In this document: piece after piece, positions 34,510 to 44,349 of the stretch | How the letters are laid out: each line of letters opens with the position of its first letter | Position numbering within the stretch: position 1 is the stretch's first letter | From: an uncultured bacterium | GTDB taxonomy: Bacteria; Cyanobacteriota; Vampirovibrionia; Gastranaerophilales; Gastranaerophilaceae | Direction of reading: 5' to 3' | NCBI GenBank assembly: GCA_949292175.1 | Contig: CASEYJ010000012.1 | Coordinates: forward strand, 21,851 to 85,850 | DNA length: 64,000 nucleotides | Translations under genes and position numbers: made by a program | The notes under the pieces: model-generated | What the model saw: only the letters and a program-made list of their open reading frames with translations | What the model was told of the DNA's origin: nothing | Databases searched by the model: none

Positions 34510-35674
34510 ATTTATTAAAGTCTTCAAAGAATTTTCTCAACACATCCTGTCCCTTAAGCATTGACTCATAATCAACGTTTTCTTCAACCGAGTGCATATT
34601 ATGAACATCAGCTAAACCGACCAAGAATGGTATAAATTTTTCATTTTTTGAATTCATGTTATTTGCATAAATATGAGTTTCAGCACCTGCGTGGAACGAA
34701 CCAACTTCAGGAGTAACTCCAACAGCTTTAGCCGCAGCCTCAAACATTTGCGGAATAAAGTTATCCCAGCTTTTTTCAAAAGGCGGCAAATGTTCTTCAA
34801 ATAGAATTTCTGCCCTTGCAACACCTGCATGCTCTCTATTAAAATCTTCAACTTGAAAACTCATCAATTTCTTTAATTCATCTTCATGTTCACGGCTTGA
34901 ACTTCTGATAGAATAAGTCGCCTTAGCGTCAGTATTTATGACATTTGTGACATCAACATTACCTGCCGCAATTCCGCCAAGATTGCAAGAAGTAATTACG
35001 GTATGGTTTTCATCAGAGTAAAACACACCTTGTGGCAACTCTGAAACTAAGTCTGCGATTAATTTTGCAGCATTTTCTCTTGTTTCATCACCAATATCAA
35101 TTCCGGAATGACCACCCTTAAACGAATGAACATCAATAGTAACTAACGTATAACTTGCACCTGATGTCATAAACTGACCTAAACTATCACTATCAAGCAC
35201 CAAAACATATTTAGATTTTAGCATTCCAAAATCTAAATTTCTTATACCTGACATACCGGACTCTTCATCTCTTGTAAACACAATTTCAAGTCCGCCATGT
35301 TTCATATCAGATTTTGAAAGATATTTTGCAAAATACAACGCATTTGCAACCCCTGCCTTATCATCTGCACCAAGAGTTCTATTTTCAGCGTGAATCAAGC
35401 CTTGCTCATCCAAATATACTTTAACAGGAGAATCGTCTCCTATCACATCCATATGAGAAGACAACAACATATATTGCTTAGTTTCGTCAGTAGGCGGAAT
35501 ATGGATATAAACATTTCCATAATCATCTAACTTACAAAAAATATTATTTTCAGCACAGAAATCTTTTATATAATTAGCAACATCAGCTTCTTTCAAAGAA
35601 GGAGATGGAATTTCAGCTAACTTACAAAAGAGATCAACAAGTTCATTACTGGTTCTTAATTCATCAATATTCAT
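34508..35674 (-). CDS. pepT: M20-family peptidase, PepT-like tripeptidase
   Basis: 388 residues with dinuclear zinc motifs in order: SSHMDVIGDD (His/Asp), TLGADDKAG (bridging Asp), FTRDEESGMSG (catalytic Glu), VLDSDSLGQ and SFHAGAETHIY. The lid domain sits between about 200 and 300. PepT releases N-terminal residues from tripeptides in the cytosol. PepT is usually about 410 residues, so this is slightly short; another M20 exopeptidase specificity is possible. Single-gene unit. Confidence 0.85.
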   Translation of the reverse strand: MNIDELRTSNELVDLFCKLAEIPSPSLKEADVANYIKDFCAENNIFCKLDDYGNVYIHIPPTDETKQYMLLSSHMDVIGDDSPVKVYLDEQGLIHAENRTLGADDKAGVANALYFAKYLSKSDMKHGGLEIVFTRDEESGMSGIRNLDFGMLKSKYVLVLDSDSLGQFMTSGASYTLVTIDVHSFKGGHSGIDIGDETRENAAKLIADLVSELPQGVFYSDENHTVITSCNLGGIAAGNVDVTNVINTDAKATYSIRSSSREHEDELKKLMSFQVEDFNREHAGVARAEILFEEHLPPFEKSWDNFIPQMFEAAAKAVGVTPEVGSFHAGAETHIYANNMNSKNEKFIPFLVGLADVHNMHSVEENVDYESMLKGQDVLRKFFEDFNK

Positions 35675-35886
35675 ACTTACTCTCCATTTTTAAACAGATA
35701 CAGCACCATAATAGCATATAAATCCAAAGAAAACAAATAGTTATTTATATCCACTTTTTGTATCAAAATTTAAAAATTTACTATACAAAAACACTTAGTT
35801 ATGGTATGCTATAGACAGATGTAGTAGTAAAATATTTTTGGAAATATATGCAATGATAATTATTTAAATCTTACGTTTAAATAAGA

Positions 35887-35911
35887 GCTCGATAGGTTAG
35901 ATGTATCGAGC
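35887..35911 (+). ncRNA. Hairpin in the rny leader
   Basis: Perfect GCTCGAT / ATCGAGC with an 11-base loop, about 45 bases before the rny ATG, in a 280-base gap. No U-run, so not a terminator. Upstream lies an extended -10-like TATGCTATAGA at about 35805-35815. Autoregulation of RNase Y through its leader is known in other bacteria (inference here). Confidence 0.45.
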
Positions 35912-35957
35912 GTTGTGTGTATTATAAAAAAATAGAAAAGGATAAGGTAAATACTCG

Positions 35958-37478
35958 ATGGGAATTCCATTAATTCTTGCGATTATTGCGGTAATAGCAT
36001 TAATTGCCGTGTTGTTTGTGCAACACAACAAGATGAAATCTATTCTCCAGAGCGTGGAAAAAGACCGTATAGCTTTAGAAGAGAAAGAAAAAATTTTATT
36101 TAAAGAAGCAAAAATCAAAGCAATTGAAGAGCTTCAAGATGACAGAGAAAAACTAAACGAAGAAGAAAGAGAAAGACGTCAAGAGCTTTCAAGACAAGAA
36201 GCAAAACTCGCAAAACGCGAAGATATGCTTGAAGACAAAATTCAAGAATATACCGACAAGGATCTTCAAGTTCAAAGAAAAATTGATGAATTATTAGAAA
36301 AAGAAGATTACCTTGCAGAAATAGTACAGAGACAAACCTCTGAACTTGAACGTATCGCAGGTATGACAGTTGAAGAAGCAAAAACAACACTTTTAGAACA
36401 ACTAAAACACGACTTGGCTCAAGAACAAATGACCTTAATCAGAGAAAATGAAGCCAAGATAAAAGAAACAGCACTTGAAAAATCAAAAGAAATTCTTTCA
36501 ACAACGATGCAAAGATGCATGATAGAACAAGTTGTAGAAACAACGGTATCAGTAGTAGCTTTGCCAAACGATGAAATGAAGGGTAGAATAATCGGTAGAG
36601 AAGGAAGAAACATTCGAGCTTTAGAAACACTTACCGGAGTAGATTTGATTATTGATGATACTCCTGAAGCCGTTGTATTATCAAGCTTTGACCCGGTTAG
36701 ACGTGAAGTTGCGAAATTAGCATTAGAAAAACTTATCGTAGATGGCAGAATTCACCCAGTAAGAATTGAAGAAATGGTTGAAAAAGCTAACGAAGAGATT
36801 GAAAAGAAAATATGGACAGAAGGTGAAAACGCAGCTTTAGATATGGGCGTTATGGGGCTTAATAAAGAGCTAATCAAAACATTAGGCCGCCTGTATTACA
36901 GAACCAGCTACGGACAAAATGTATTAAAGCACTCACTTGAAGTTGGACATATTGCAGGAATGTTAGCAGCAGAATTAGGTGCAAATGTTGCAGTAGCAAA
37001 ACGTGCCGGCTTATTACACGATATCGGTAAAGCAGTAGACCAAACACAAGAAGGAACACACATTCAACTTGGTGTAGAACTTGCCTCAAGATATGGAGAA
37101 CGCCCTGAAGTAATTCACGCAATTGAAGCACACCACGACGATGTTGTTGCAAATACAATTGAAGCAGTTCTTGTAAAAGTTGCAGATGCTATTTCAGCAG
37201 GCAGACCTGGAGCAAGAAGAGATACTCTTGAAATATACATCAAGCGTTTACAAAAAATTGAAGAAATCGTAAATAGCTATGATGGTATAAAACAGTCCTT
37301 CGCAGTACAAGCAGGCAGAGAAGTGAGAATTATTGTACAGGCAGAAATGTTTGATGACCTTGCTTCACAAAGACTTGCAAGAGACGTTGCAAAACGTATT
37401 GAAGACGAGTTGGATTATCCTGGTCAAATAAGAGTTACAGTTGTAAGAGAGTTTAGAACAACTGAAATTGCAAAATAA
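35958..37478 (+). CDS. rny: Ribonuclease Y
   Basis: A 506-residue membrane-anchored endoribonuclease. N-terminal membrane helix ([18 protein letters not shown], about 3-20), a long coiled coil rich in Glu/Lys to about 190, a KH domain ([17 protein letters not shown]) and an HD domain ([17 protein letters not shown] later). It initiates mRNA decay. AAAAGGA precedes the ATG. ymdB follows, as in Bacillus. Confidence 0.95.
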   Translation: MGIPLILAIIAVIALIAVLFVQHNKMKSILQSVEKDRIALEEKEKILFKEAKIKAIEELQDDREKLNEEERERRQELSRQEAKLAKREDMLEDKIQEYTDKDLQVQRKIDELLEKEDYLAEIVQRQTSELERIAGMTVEEAKTTLLEQLKHDLAQEQMTLIRENEAKIKETALEKSKEILSTTMQRCMIEQVVETTVSVVALPNDEMKGRIIGREGRNIRALETLTGVDLIIDDTPEAVVLSSFDPVRREVAKLALEKLIVDGRIHPVRIEEMVEKANEEIEKKIWTEGENAALDMGVMGLNKELIKTLGRLYYRTSYGQNVLKHSLEVGHIAGMLAAELGANVAVAKRAGLLHDIGKAVDQTQEGTHIQLGVELASRYGERPEVIHAIEAHHDDVVANTIEAVLVKVADAISAGRPGARRDTLEIYIKRLQKIEEIVNSYDGIKQSFAVQAGREVRIIVQAEMFDDLASQRLARDVAKRIEDELDYPGQIRVTVVREFRTTEIAK

Positions 37479-37534
37479 GAAATTAAACTGTATGGCGGAA
37501 ATCATTCCGTCATACAGTATTTAAAAAGGATTAT

Positions 37535-38359
37535 ATGATAGGTGATGGTAAAACATTAAAAATAATATTTTTTGGCGATATGGTAGGAAAACCCGGCAGA
37601 CACGCTGTGCGGGATTTTTTGGCGGAAAACAACTACGAGAACCATTTTGTAATCGCCAATGTTGAAAATGCATCTCACGGTTTTGGTTTAACAGAAAAGA
37701 ATTATAACGAGCTTAGCGAATACGGAATCGATTGTATGACATCCGGCAATCATATCTGGGATAAGAGAGATATTTTAAACTTCATTGACAATGCAGAAAA
37801 ACTAATTCGTCCGATAAATTACCCCCAATCGGTTACCGCTGGAAAAGGCTCAAAGATATTTGAATTTAACGGAATAAAAATCGGCGTCATAAATGTTTTA
37901 GGACGCGTTTTTATGAACCTTGTAGATTCACAATGGGAAATTGTAAAAGCTGAAATTGAACGGATAAAAGAAATTACACCAATTGTAATTATCGACTTTC
38001 ACGCAGAAGCAACAGCTGAAAAAATATGTTTTGCAAAATATTGCTCAGCTCTTGGATGTTCTGCATTTTTTGGCACACACACCCACGTTCAAACAGCTGA
38101 TGAAAGTATTATTAACAATATGGGATACATTACAGATGCAGGCTTCTGCGGCGCAGAAGACAGTGTTATAGGAATGGATTATAACACCTCCCTAAATAGA
38201 TTTTTGACGAGTATTCCAGAACGTTACGACGTAGCAGACAGTAGCTCCTCACAGATTAATGCTGTTAAAGTTGAGATAGATATAAACACAGGTTATGCTG
38301 TTGCTATAAAAAGGATTTTTTGTAGTAGTAATAAAGTAGAAAAGGAAAGAAGTCAATGA
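37535..38359 (+). CDS. ymdB: YmdB-type metallophosphoesterase
   Basis: 274 residues (TIGR00282 family). Metal motifs: FFGDMVGKPGR, VENASHGFG, SGNHIWDKRD, DFHAEAT and GTHTHVQTAD. In Bacillus YmdB hydrolyses 2',3'-cyclic nucleotides and affects biofilm and motility choices; rny-ymdB order is conserved. AAAGGA before the start. Its TGA overlaps the ATG of the next gene by four bases. Confidence 0.9.
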   Translation: MIGDGKTLKIIFFGDMVGKPGRHAVRDFLAENNYENHFVIANVENASHGFGLTEKNYNELSEYGIDCMTSGNHIWDKRDILNFIDNAEKLIRPINYPQSVTAGKGSKIFEFNGIKIGVINVLGRVFMNLVDSQWEIVKAEIERIKEITPIVIIDFHAEATAEKICFAKYCSALGCSAFFGTHTHVQTADESIINNMGYITDAGFCGAEDSVIGMDYNTSLNRFLTSIPERYDVADSSSSQINAVKVEIDINTGYAVAIKRIFCSSNKVEKERSQ

Positions 38360-39204
38360 AGTCAGATTTTCACATTCATACTTATTTTTCTGACGGAGTA
38401 TTTTCGCCGGAAAAAATAGTTGACACAGCAATCGACGTCGGACTGCAGGTCATTGCACTCACTGATCACGACAATGTGTTATCTTATCAGACAGCAAAAG
38501 ATTATATAAACAAAACAGGAAAAAAACTTGAGATAATTCAAGGGGTAGAAATAAATACTCTATATAAGAATTACGAAGTCCATATCCTCGGATACATGAT
38601 GGATACGGATAACAAAGACTTTAAAGAACTTTTAAAGACTCAGCAAAAAGCAAGGGTTGAACAAGTTAATCAAATCATAGATCTTCTTGCGAAAAAAGAG
38701 GGGATCAAAATAAAATTTGAAGATATAAAGAAACAGGTTGCAGAAGGAGGAAGTATAGGCAGACCTCACATAGCAAAAGCGATAACCAATGCAGGTGGAA
38801 CGACCAGTGTGATTGAAGCCTATGCAAAATATATCCACGACGATTCTCCTGTTTATGTACCGAGAAAAACAGTTTCTCCTCAAGAAGCAGTTGAAATAAT
38901 CTACGATGCAGGCGGAATTCCGGTAATAGCACACCCGCATGACATTGATATCGCAGAAAGTTTAATAAAAGAACTTATGACCCACGGGCTTCGAGGAATA
39001 GAAGCTTATCATAGAAAACACTCTCCAGCTTGCGTTGAATATTTTTCATCAATGGCTGAAAATTTAGGCTTAATCGTAACCGGAGGTTCAGATTTCCACG
39101 CTCCAAACATTATGAACGGACAAATCATACTCGGTAAGAATTTTGTACCTGAATGGATTTACGATAAACTAATGCAAGAAAAAAAATGCATAGATATGGC
39201 ATAG
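38356..39204 (+). CDS. PHP-domain phosphoesterase
   Basis: 282 residues of the COG0613 type. All metal motifs present: DFHIHTYFSDG, LTDHDN, QGVEINT, AHPHDID and GGSDFHAP. Relatives (for example RnaAM/YciV) act as 5'-3' nucleases on short RNA or as nucleoside 3',5'-bisphosphate phosphatases. ATGA overlap with ymdB, and rny upstream, suggest an RNA-turnover operon. Substrate inferred. Confidence 0.87.
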   Translation: MKSDFHIHTYFSDGVFSPEKIVDTAIDVGLQVIALTDHDNVLSYQTAKDYINKTGKKLEIIQGVEINTLYKNYEVHILGYMMDTDNKDFKELLKTQQKARVEQVNQIIDLLAKKEGIKIKFEDIKKQVAEGGSIGRPHIAKAITNAGGTTSVIEAYAKYIHDDSPVYVPRKTVSPQEAVEIIYDAGGIPVIAHPHDIDIAESLIKELMTHGLRGIEAYHRKHSPACVEYFSSMAENLGLIVTGGSDFHAPNIMNGQIILGKNFVPEWIYDKLMQEKKCIDMA

Positions 39205-39216
39205 AAGAGGTAATTT

Positions 39217-39849
39217 ATGAAGCTTATTGGCTGGCACGCTGAATACTCAGTAACATTACTAATCATATTTGCAGGGATACTATTCTTTATACCAACATCC
39301 CTTCAATCGACCGTACAAGCAAACTTCATTGCAAAATGGAAAGATTGCTATGATAGATTATCATACGTGCAAGATGTAATCCTAAAACAGGAAAAACAAG
39401 AGATTCTAACAAGCTTCAGACGTGCCAAAACCTCAGCTGAACGTGAAGCAATATTTAGAGAAATTCTAAAACCATATTTTCGTTTAAATAATTCAAAAGC
39501 TCCACGCAGATACCATCCAAAGTTCATGAATAAAGAAATAGTACCATCAGATAGCCTATACAGTTTTTCTGACTACTATTTTTCAGACAAGAAACTTCTT
39601 GTTGGAATAAAGGATGTTCCTAGCCAAGAAGGTAAAGAAGATATGTTTCTGATGATGTTTGATGTCAACGGAATTATTCCACCAAACACCTGGGGAAAAG
39701 ATATTTTCGGGGTGAAAATATTTGCTGATAGAATTGAACCTCTTGGGAAAAATTTAGCCTTACCAGCAATGAGACAGGACTGTTCGGAAGAAGGCAGCGG
39801 TACGGCTTGCTCATATTACTACAAAATAGGAGGAAGCTTTGAAGACTAA
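39217..39849 (+). CDS. Type IV pilin-like protein with degenerate N-terminus
   Basis: 210 residues. One N-terminal membrane helix (YSVTLLIIFAGILFF, about 10-28) in the place of a pilin helix, then an amphipathic helix and a C-terminal part resembling pseudopilins of this lineage: FDVNGIIPPNTWGKDIFGVKI, a Cys pair (QDCSEEGSGTACSYYY) and an end at IGG. The canonical G/FTLxE prepilin site is not intact (AEYSVTLL). It could be a minor pilin, or a pilin-fold membrane protein that is not processed. No other pilus gene is adjacent; it overlaps the LOG-family gene by 11 bases. Confidence 0.55.
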   Translation: MKLIGWHAEYSVTLLIIFAGILFFIPTSLQSTVQANFIAKWKDCYDRLSYVQDVILKQEKQEILTSFRRAKTSAEREAIFREILKPYFRLNNSKAPRRYHPKFMNKEIVPSDSLYSFSDYYFSDKKLLVGIKDVPSQEGKEDMFLMMFDVNGIIPPNTWGKDIFGVKIFADRIEPLGKNLALPAMRQDCSEEGSGTACSYYYKIGGSFED

Positions 39850-40432
39850 ATTAAGAATCTGCGTCTTTGCATCTTCTTGCAACTATCTGGAGAAAATATA
39901 CTACGAGGAGGCAACGACACTTGGGAAACTTCTTGGAGAAGCCAACTTTGATATGGTATATGGAGGAAGTAAACTCGGATTAATGTGGGCTTGCGCCGAA
40001 GCGCTGAAAAATTCAGGCGGGAAGCTCTACGGAGTTATGCCACAAAAATTAGAGGATTTTGGGACTTCGTCAAAAATTTGCGACGAATTCTTTCTTACCT
40101 CAGGTATGAGAGAAAGAAAAGCTAAGATGGATGAACTTTCTGACGGCGTAATTGCACTTCCGGGAGGCTTTGGCACACTTGAAGAAGTATCAGAAATTAT
40201 TGTACAAAAACAACTCGGCTACAATAATAAGCCTATAATATTCATAAATACTAACAATTTTTATGACAAATTATTTGAGTTTCTAGACGAAATAATCTAT
40301 CAAAAATTTGCCCACAAAAAATCAAAAGATTTATACTATATAGCTAAATCCCCTTCTGATGCAATAAGCTATCTAATGAACTATGATGTCTCTAACGTTA
40401 CCTTTAACAAAGAAGCTTTATATACAAGATAA
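39839..40432 (+). CDS. LOG-family protein (TIGR00730)
   Basis: 197 residues with the full signature: VYGGSKLGLMWACAEAL, the SGMRERKAKM segment and PGGFGTLEE. The family cleaves nucleoside 5'-monophosphates to base plus ribose-5-phosphate; in plants and some bacteria it activates cytokinins, and in most bacteria it is nucleotide salvage or clean-up. AGGAGG-like site inside the end of the previous gene. Confidence 0.9.
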   Translation: MKTKLRICVFASSCNYLEKIYYEEATTLGKLLGEANFDMVYGGSKLGLMWACAEALKNSGGKLYGVMPQKLEDFGTSSKICDEFFLTSGMRERKAKMDELSDGVIALPGGFGTLEEVSEIIVQKQLGYNNKPIIFINTNNFYDKLFEFLDEIIYQKFAHKKSKDLYYIAKSPSDAISYLMNYDVSNVTFNKEALYTR

Positions 40433-40435
40433 ACT

Positions 40436-40609
40436 CTAGTAGCTTCTTCTCATCAAGTCAGACAATTTAACCTCGTTAGATTGATTAACAACCTTCTTCA
40501 TCGCAGGTCTTTTAACTTCTCTAGACATCTTAAACTGTGATAAACCAACCTTAGCTTCGTCATCTGAAAATGTAAATATATCTTTTAAAAATGCTACAAT
40601 GCCTTTCAT
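40436..40609 (-). CDS. Small hypothetical basic protein, 57 residues
   Basis: Start at MKGIVAFLKDIFTFSDDEAK with GAGGAGA seven bases ahead; the longer frame to 40675 has no ribosome-binding site. Basic C-terminal half (REVKRPAMKKVV) with a final LSDLMRRSY. No family known. Confidence 0.6.
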   Translation of the reverse strand: MKGIVAFLKDIFTFSDDEAKVGLSQFKMSREVKRPAMKKVVNQSNEVKLSDLMRRSY

Positions 40610-40722
40610 AATGTATCTCCTCTGTGTATTTATAACGACATAATACATTAAATCCGGTAAATATGCAAATTGCATTAGATTTTATGCTATATTAATAATA
40701 TATTAAAAACAGGGATTTGAAT

Positions 40723-41433
40723 TTGAATAACACTTATTATGAAACTTTAGATAAAAATTTTAAAGAAGCACTGAATTTGATGGAAACAACATTTTCCCAT
40801 CAAGAGCTTATTGAGCTGCTTAATTCCGGTAATATCCCGCAAAAACAAATAGCAGCACTAAAATTAGAAACAATCACATCAGAAGAAGAAGCTCAAATTC
40901 TTATAAACAATCTAACAGGACAAGACGGTAAAATTAGAGAGGCAGTATCACTCAAAATAAACGAATTTATGAATACCCCAAACCTCTTGCACTTCTTTAA
41001 GAATACAAAAAGCTATGACGTCTTTCTGGAAGCAATAATTGATATTAATGGAAATATTTGCCGAAACATTATCTCAGGGATATCTAACTTAAAAACTTAT
41101 CCTGATTTTTGTTTATATTTTTGCCCAAAACTTGTAAATAAAACAATAGCCCTATTAAATATAATCAAGGATTTTGACTTTCAAGAAGGGAAATACAAAG
41201 TAAACAAGGAAGTTTTTAAATTATACTGGTGCCTAGAAACAATATATAACTTCTACGACCAAATAAACATGAGTGACCTAAAAACAATTCTACTGATCGC
41301 AAAAAACATAAATGAATACACCATTAGAGAAAAAGCCGCAAAGATCCTCTCAATAGGCTTTGACGATCCAGAACTTAAGTTAGCGTCAGAAGAATTAAAA
41401 AAAGATAAAAACTACTACGTACGCCGTTTTTAG
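40723..41433 (+). CDS. HEAT-repeat-like helical protein, TTG start
   Basis: 236 residues from the TTG at 40723, which is eight bases after AGGG; another TTG at 40717 is too close. No ATG fits. The protein is all helical with repeating 30-40-residue units (IPQKQIAALKLETIT, KIREAVSLKINEFM, TIREKAAKILSIGF), like HEAT/ARM scaffolds. Ends KKDKNYYVRRF. A binding scaffold is likely; the partner is unknown. Confidence 0.65.
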   Translation: MNNTYYETLDKNFKEALNLMETTFSHQELIELLNSGNIPQKQIAALKLETITSEEEAQILINNLTGQDGKIREAVSLKINEFMNTPNLLHFFKNTKSYDVFLEAIIDINGNICRNIISGISNLKTYPDFCLYFCPKLVNKTIALLNIIKDFDFQEGKYKVNKEVFKLYWCLETIYNFYDQINMSDLKTILLIAKNINEYTIREKAAKILSIGFDDPELKLASEELKKDKNYYVRRF

Positions 41434-41557
41434 TCCAAATATAAAGTTTTGTTACATAATTTATACAAAATATATACGCTTTAAGCAATTTTTCAAGACG
41501 AAAAATCTTTATATAGGTGTAAGGGAATTAGAAACAGCATACAGAAAAGGGGTAAAT

Positions 41558-41746
41558 ATGGCAAGAGTCTTAATATCAATGCCTGAGAAATTTCTAGACG
41601 AAATAGACAATGTAGCAAACTCAGAAAACAGAACTCGTTCAGAACTCATTAGAGAGGCACTCAGAACTTATATGTATCGCAACCAAGTACGTAACTCAAA
41701 AAAAGCACTACAAAATGCTGAATTATTAGAAACACTACTTGGCTAA
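41558..41746 (+). CDS. Ribbon-helix-helix (CopG/MetJ-Arc type) DNA-binding protein
   Basis: 62 residues: beta strand ARVLISMPEKFLDEID followed by the two helices (NRTRSELIREALRTYMYR). Typical of antitoxins and small repressors. AAAAGGGG before the ATG. The next gene, 46 bases on, is small and acidic-basic mixed but does not look like a known toxin. Confidence 0.85.
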   Translation: MARVLISMPEKFLDEIDNVANSENRTRSELIREALRTYMYRNQVRNSKKALQNAELLETLLG

Positions 41747-41767
41747 ATCAAAGAATTATATTATAAT
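41739..41767 (+). promoter_or_regulatory. Promoter of the 61-residue gene
   Basis: TTGGCT (41739-41744), 17-base spacer, TATAAT (41762-41767). The -35 overlaps the end of the ribbon-helix-helix gene. Confidence 0.6.
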
Positions 41768-41792
41768 AGTAGCAGAAAGGGTACGGGGAAAC

Positions 41793-41978
41793 ATGTTAGA
41801 AAATACTGCGAATAATGAAAAAGGTTATGAAATGTCATCAATCGATGAATACTTTGAAATTCTTGACAAAGAAGCTCAAAAACGTTCAAAAATGGTTGCG
41901 AAATCTTTAACAAAATATTTAAAGAATGTACAAGCTAGCACAAAATATGATGAATTGAAAACAACAGCTTTACATTAA
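41793..41978 (+). CDS. Small hypothetical protein, 61 residues
   Basis: Start at MLENTANNEKGYEMSSIDEY, with ACGGGG seven bases upstream. The longer frame begins before the promoter and is rejected. Helical, with a basic C-terminal half (KRSKMVAKSLTKYLKNVQ). No homologue recognised. A terminator follows at 42011. Confidence 0.6.
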   Translation: MLENTANNEKGYEMSSIDEYFEILDKEAQKRSKMVAKSLTKYLKNVQASTKYDELKTTALH

Positions 41979-42010
41979 ACAAAAGTTTTTTAGGGGAAAA
42001 TAGAAGATGA

Positions 42011-42042
42011 AAAAAGCCTAGGTTTATATAACTTAGGCTTTT
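42011..42042 (+). terminator. Intrinsic terminator
   Basis: AAAAGCCTA / TAGGCTTTT stem over an A/T-rich loop with T-run, after the 61-residue gene. Confidence 0.75.
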
Positions 42043-42063
42043 ACTATTAAGGATCAAGATACT

Positions 42064-42096
42064 AAAAATCCCTGCTACAAGTAACAGGGATTTTTA
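42064..42096 (-). terminator. Terminator of tuf
   Basis: AAATCCCTG / CAGGGATTT stem, ten-base loop, T-run on the minus strand, 26 bases after the tuf stop. Confidence 0.85.
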
Positions 42097-42121
42097 AATT
42101 TATATATTGTATTAAAAATTA

Positions 42122-43330
42122 TTATTCAATAATTTTGTCAACAACACCGGCACCAACTGTGTGGCCACCTTCTCTGATAGCGAATCTCATACCTTCTTCG
42201 ATAGCTACAGGAGCGATAAGTTCAACTTCCATAACAACGTTGTCACCAGGCATAACCATTTGGCCATCAAATTTGATAGAACCAGTAACGTCAGTTGTTC
42301 TGATGTAGAACTGAGGTCTGTAACCAGGGAAGAATGGAGTATGACGACCACCTTCTTCTTTTGTCAATACGTAAACGTTAGCAGTGAACTTAGTGTGAGG
42401 GTGGATTGAACCAGGTTTAGCCAAAACTTGACCACGTTGGATTTCAGTTTTGTCAATACCACGAAGCAATGCACCAATGTTGTCACCAGCTTGACCTTGG
42501 TCAAGAGATTTTCTAAACATTTCAACACCAGTAACAGTTGTTTTCTTAGTTTCACCAAGACCAACTAATTCAACTTCGTCACCAACTTTAACGATACCAC
42601 GTTCAACTCTACCAGTAGCAACAGTACCACGACCAGTGATAGAGAATACGTCTTCAACAGGCATCAAGAATGGTTTATCCAAATCACGTTCAGGAGTTGG
42701 GAAGTAAGAATCGATAGCATCCATCAATTCCCAAATTTTATCAACCCATTTATCTTCGCCGCGTTGAATTTTCGGATTAGCCTGAGCTGCTTCAAGAGCT
42801 TTCAATGCTGAACCGTGAATGAACGGAATGTTGTCGCCGTCAAATTCATAAGATGAAAGAAGTTCTCTAACTTCCATTTCAACCAATTCAAGCAATTCAG
42901 GATCGTCAACCATATCACATTTGTTCAAGAATACTACCAAGTTAGGAACACCAACCTGACGAGCTAACAAAATGTGTTCACGAGTCTGAGGCATAGCACC
43001 ATCAGTAGCTGCAACAACAAGGATTGCGCCGTCCATTTGAGCTGCACCTGTAATCATGTTTTTTACATAGTCAGCGTGGCCCGGGCAGTCAACGTGTGCA
43101 TAGTGTCTAGCTGCAGTTTCGTATTCTACGTGAGCTGTAGAAATGGTTATACCTCTTGCTTTTTCTTCAGGAGCAGCATCGATTTCATCAAATTTTTTCA
43201 ATGCAGCTTGTCCTGCAGCAGCCAATACAGCTGTAATAGCAGCGGTTAACGTAGTTTTACCGTGGTCAACGTGACCGATGGTACCGATGTTAACGTGCGG
43301 TTTCGTACGTTCATACTTTTCTCTTGCCAT
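42122..43330 (-). CDS. tuf: Elongation factor Tu
   Basis: 402 residues. G1 [15 protein letters not shown]3 DCPGHADY, G4 NKCDM; domains 2 and 3 complete, ending [11 protein letters not shown]. It delivers aminoacyl-tRNA to the ribosome. Here tuf is a separate unit, not in a str operon with fusA. AAAGGAG precedes the start. Codon use is highly regular, as expected for a highly expressed gene. Confidence 0.98.
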   Translation of the reverse strand: MAREKYERTKPHVNIGTIGHVDHGKTTLTAAITAVLAAAGQAALKKFDEIDAAPEEKARGITISTAHVEYETAARHYAHVDCPGHADYVKNMITGAAQMDGAILVVAATDGAMPQTREHILLARQVGVPNLVVFLNKCDMVDDPELLELVEMEVRELLSSYEFDGDNIPFIHGSALKALEAAQANPKIQRGEDKWVDKIWELMDAIDSYFPTPERDLDKPFLMPVEDVFSITGRGTVATGRVERGIVKVGDEVELVGLGETKKTTVTGVEMFRKSLDQGQAGDNIGALLRGIDKTEIQRGQVLAKPGSIHPHTKFTANVYVLTKEEGGRHTPFFPGYRPQFYIRTTDVTGSIKFDGQMVMPGDNVVMEVELIAPVAIEEGMRFAIREGGHTVGAGVVDKIIE

Positions 43331-43417
43331 GAGATTAATCTCCTTTTTTTACTTATACTACAATACTAATTTGGTATTTTAAGCCATACTACAATGATAT
43401 TTGCTCAATTTTTTTTG

Positions 43418-44341
43418 TCAAGGGTGACTACGATAACCCTGATACGAATTTCTTCTGATAAATTCCTTATCAATTTTATTTAAGCAATCGAATTTTGCAC
43501 CAAGCCAAAGGGGAGCAATTAAAGTTTTGCTATATCCGTTACCGGCAAGCCTGTGGATGGTAGTTTCTTTGGGCAAATATTCAAGGAAATCGCAAACAGT
43601 GTTTACGTATTCATCTTCACTCATAAAATCAATTTCACCGTTATTATAAAGATCTGCGAGTTTTGTATTTTGTAGAGCGCAGAGCATATGTATTTTAACA
43701 CCGTCCACTTGTAATCTTGCCAGTTCTTTTGCCGTTTCCATAATTTCATCATGAGTTTCCCACAACCCAAAAATTACGTGGACACAGACATTAATCCCTG
43801 CATTTTTTGTTTTTTCGTAAGCTCTCAAAAAGCAATCGTAATCATGACCTCGATTTATCTTTTTTAGAGTTTTATCATGAATTGACTGCAAACCGTACTC
43901 AATCCAGGTACAATAATCATCCTTGAAGGATGAAATCAACTTAATTTTTTCATCATCAATACAATCAGGACGAGTTCCGATTGAAATTCCGACAATCTTA
44001 TCATTTACAAGCGATGCTTTATATATTTTTTCCAATTCCCCAACCGGTTTATAGGTATTAGAAAAGGCCTGAAAATAAGACATAAATTTTTTTGCCTTAA
44101 ACCGCTCGGATAAATTTTCAATTCCTACTTGAACTTGTTCTTCTATGGACAACTTATTTGAATGAGCTTGCGAAAAGCTCCCGCCATCATCACAAAAGAT
44201 ACAGCCGCCTGTAGAAATTGTTCCATCACGATTTGGACAAGAAAAACCGGCATCAAGAGTTATTTTATATACCTTGACGCCGAATTTATCTTTCAAATAT
44301 GAACTAAACTGATTATAACGTTTATCTGTTCCGTTAAACAT
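43418..44341 (-). CDS. Radical SAM protein of the YhcC/TIGR01212 family
   Basis: 307 residues. An unusual cluster motif FSCPNRDGTISTGGCIFC (CX11CX2C) matches TIGR01212. The barrel continues with SYFQAFSNTYKP and IEYGLQSIHDKTLK. The family's reaction is not established; it is often linked to redox control. It follows a small zinc-ribbon gene by eight bases and is probably cotranscribed. Confidence 0.88.
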   Translation of the reverse strand: MFNGTDKRYNQFSSYLKDKFGVKVYKITLDAGFSCPNRDGTISTGGCIFCDDGGSFSQAHSNKLSIEEQVQVGIENLSERFKAKKFMSYFQAFSNTYKPVGELEKIYKASLVNDKIVGISIGTRPDCIDDEKIKLISSFKDDYCTWIEYGLQSIHDKTLKKINRGHDYDCFLRAYEKTKNAGINVCVHVIFGLWETHDEIMETAKELARLQVDGVKIHMLCALQNTKLADLYNNGEIDFMSEDEYVNTVCDFLEYLPKETTIHRLAGNGYSKTLIAPLWLGAKFDCLNKIDKEFIRRNSYQGYRSHP

Positions 44342-44349
44342 ATTTACAA

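Noticed and set aside
8040..41780. Recurring TAGTAGTA after -10 boxes (for example 31290, 35820, 41765)
   Set aside because: A weak tendency in a few leaders; too short and too AT-rich to separate from chance.
41558..41978. Toxin-antitoxin pair
   Set aside because: The ribbon-helix-helix protein is antitoxin-like, but the next gene has its own promoter and no toxin motif.
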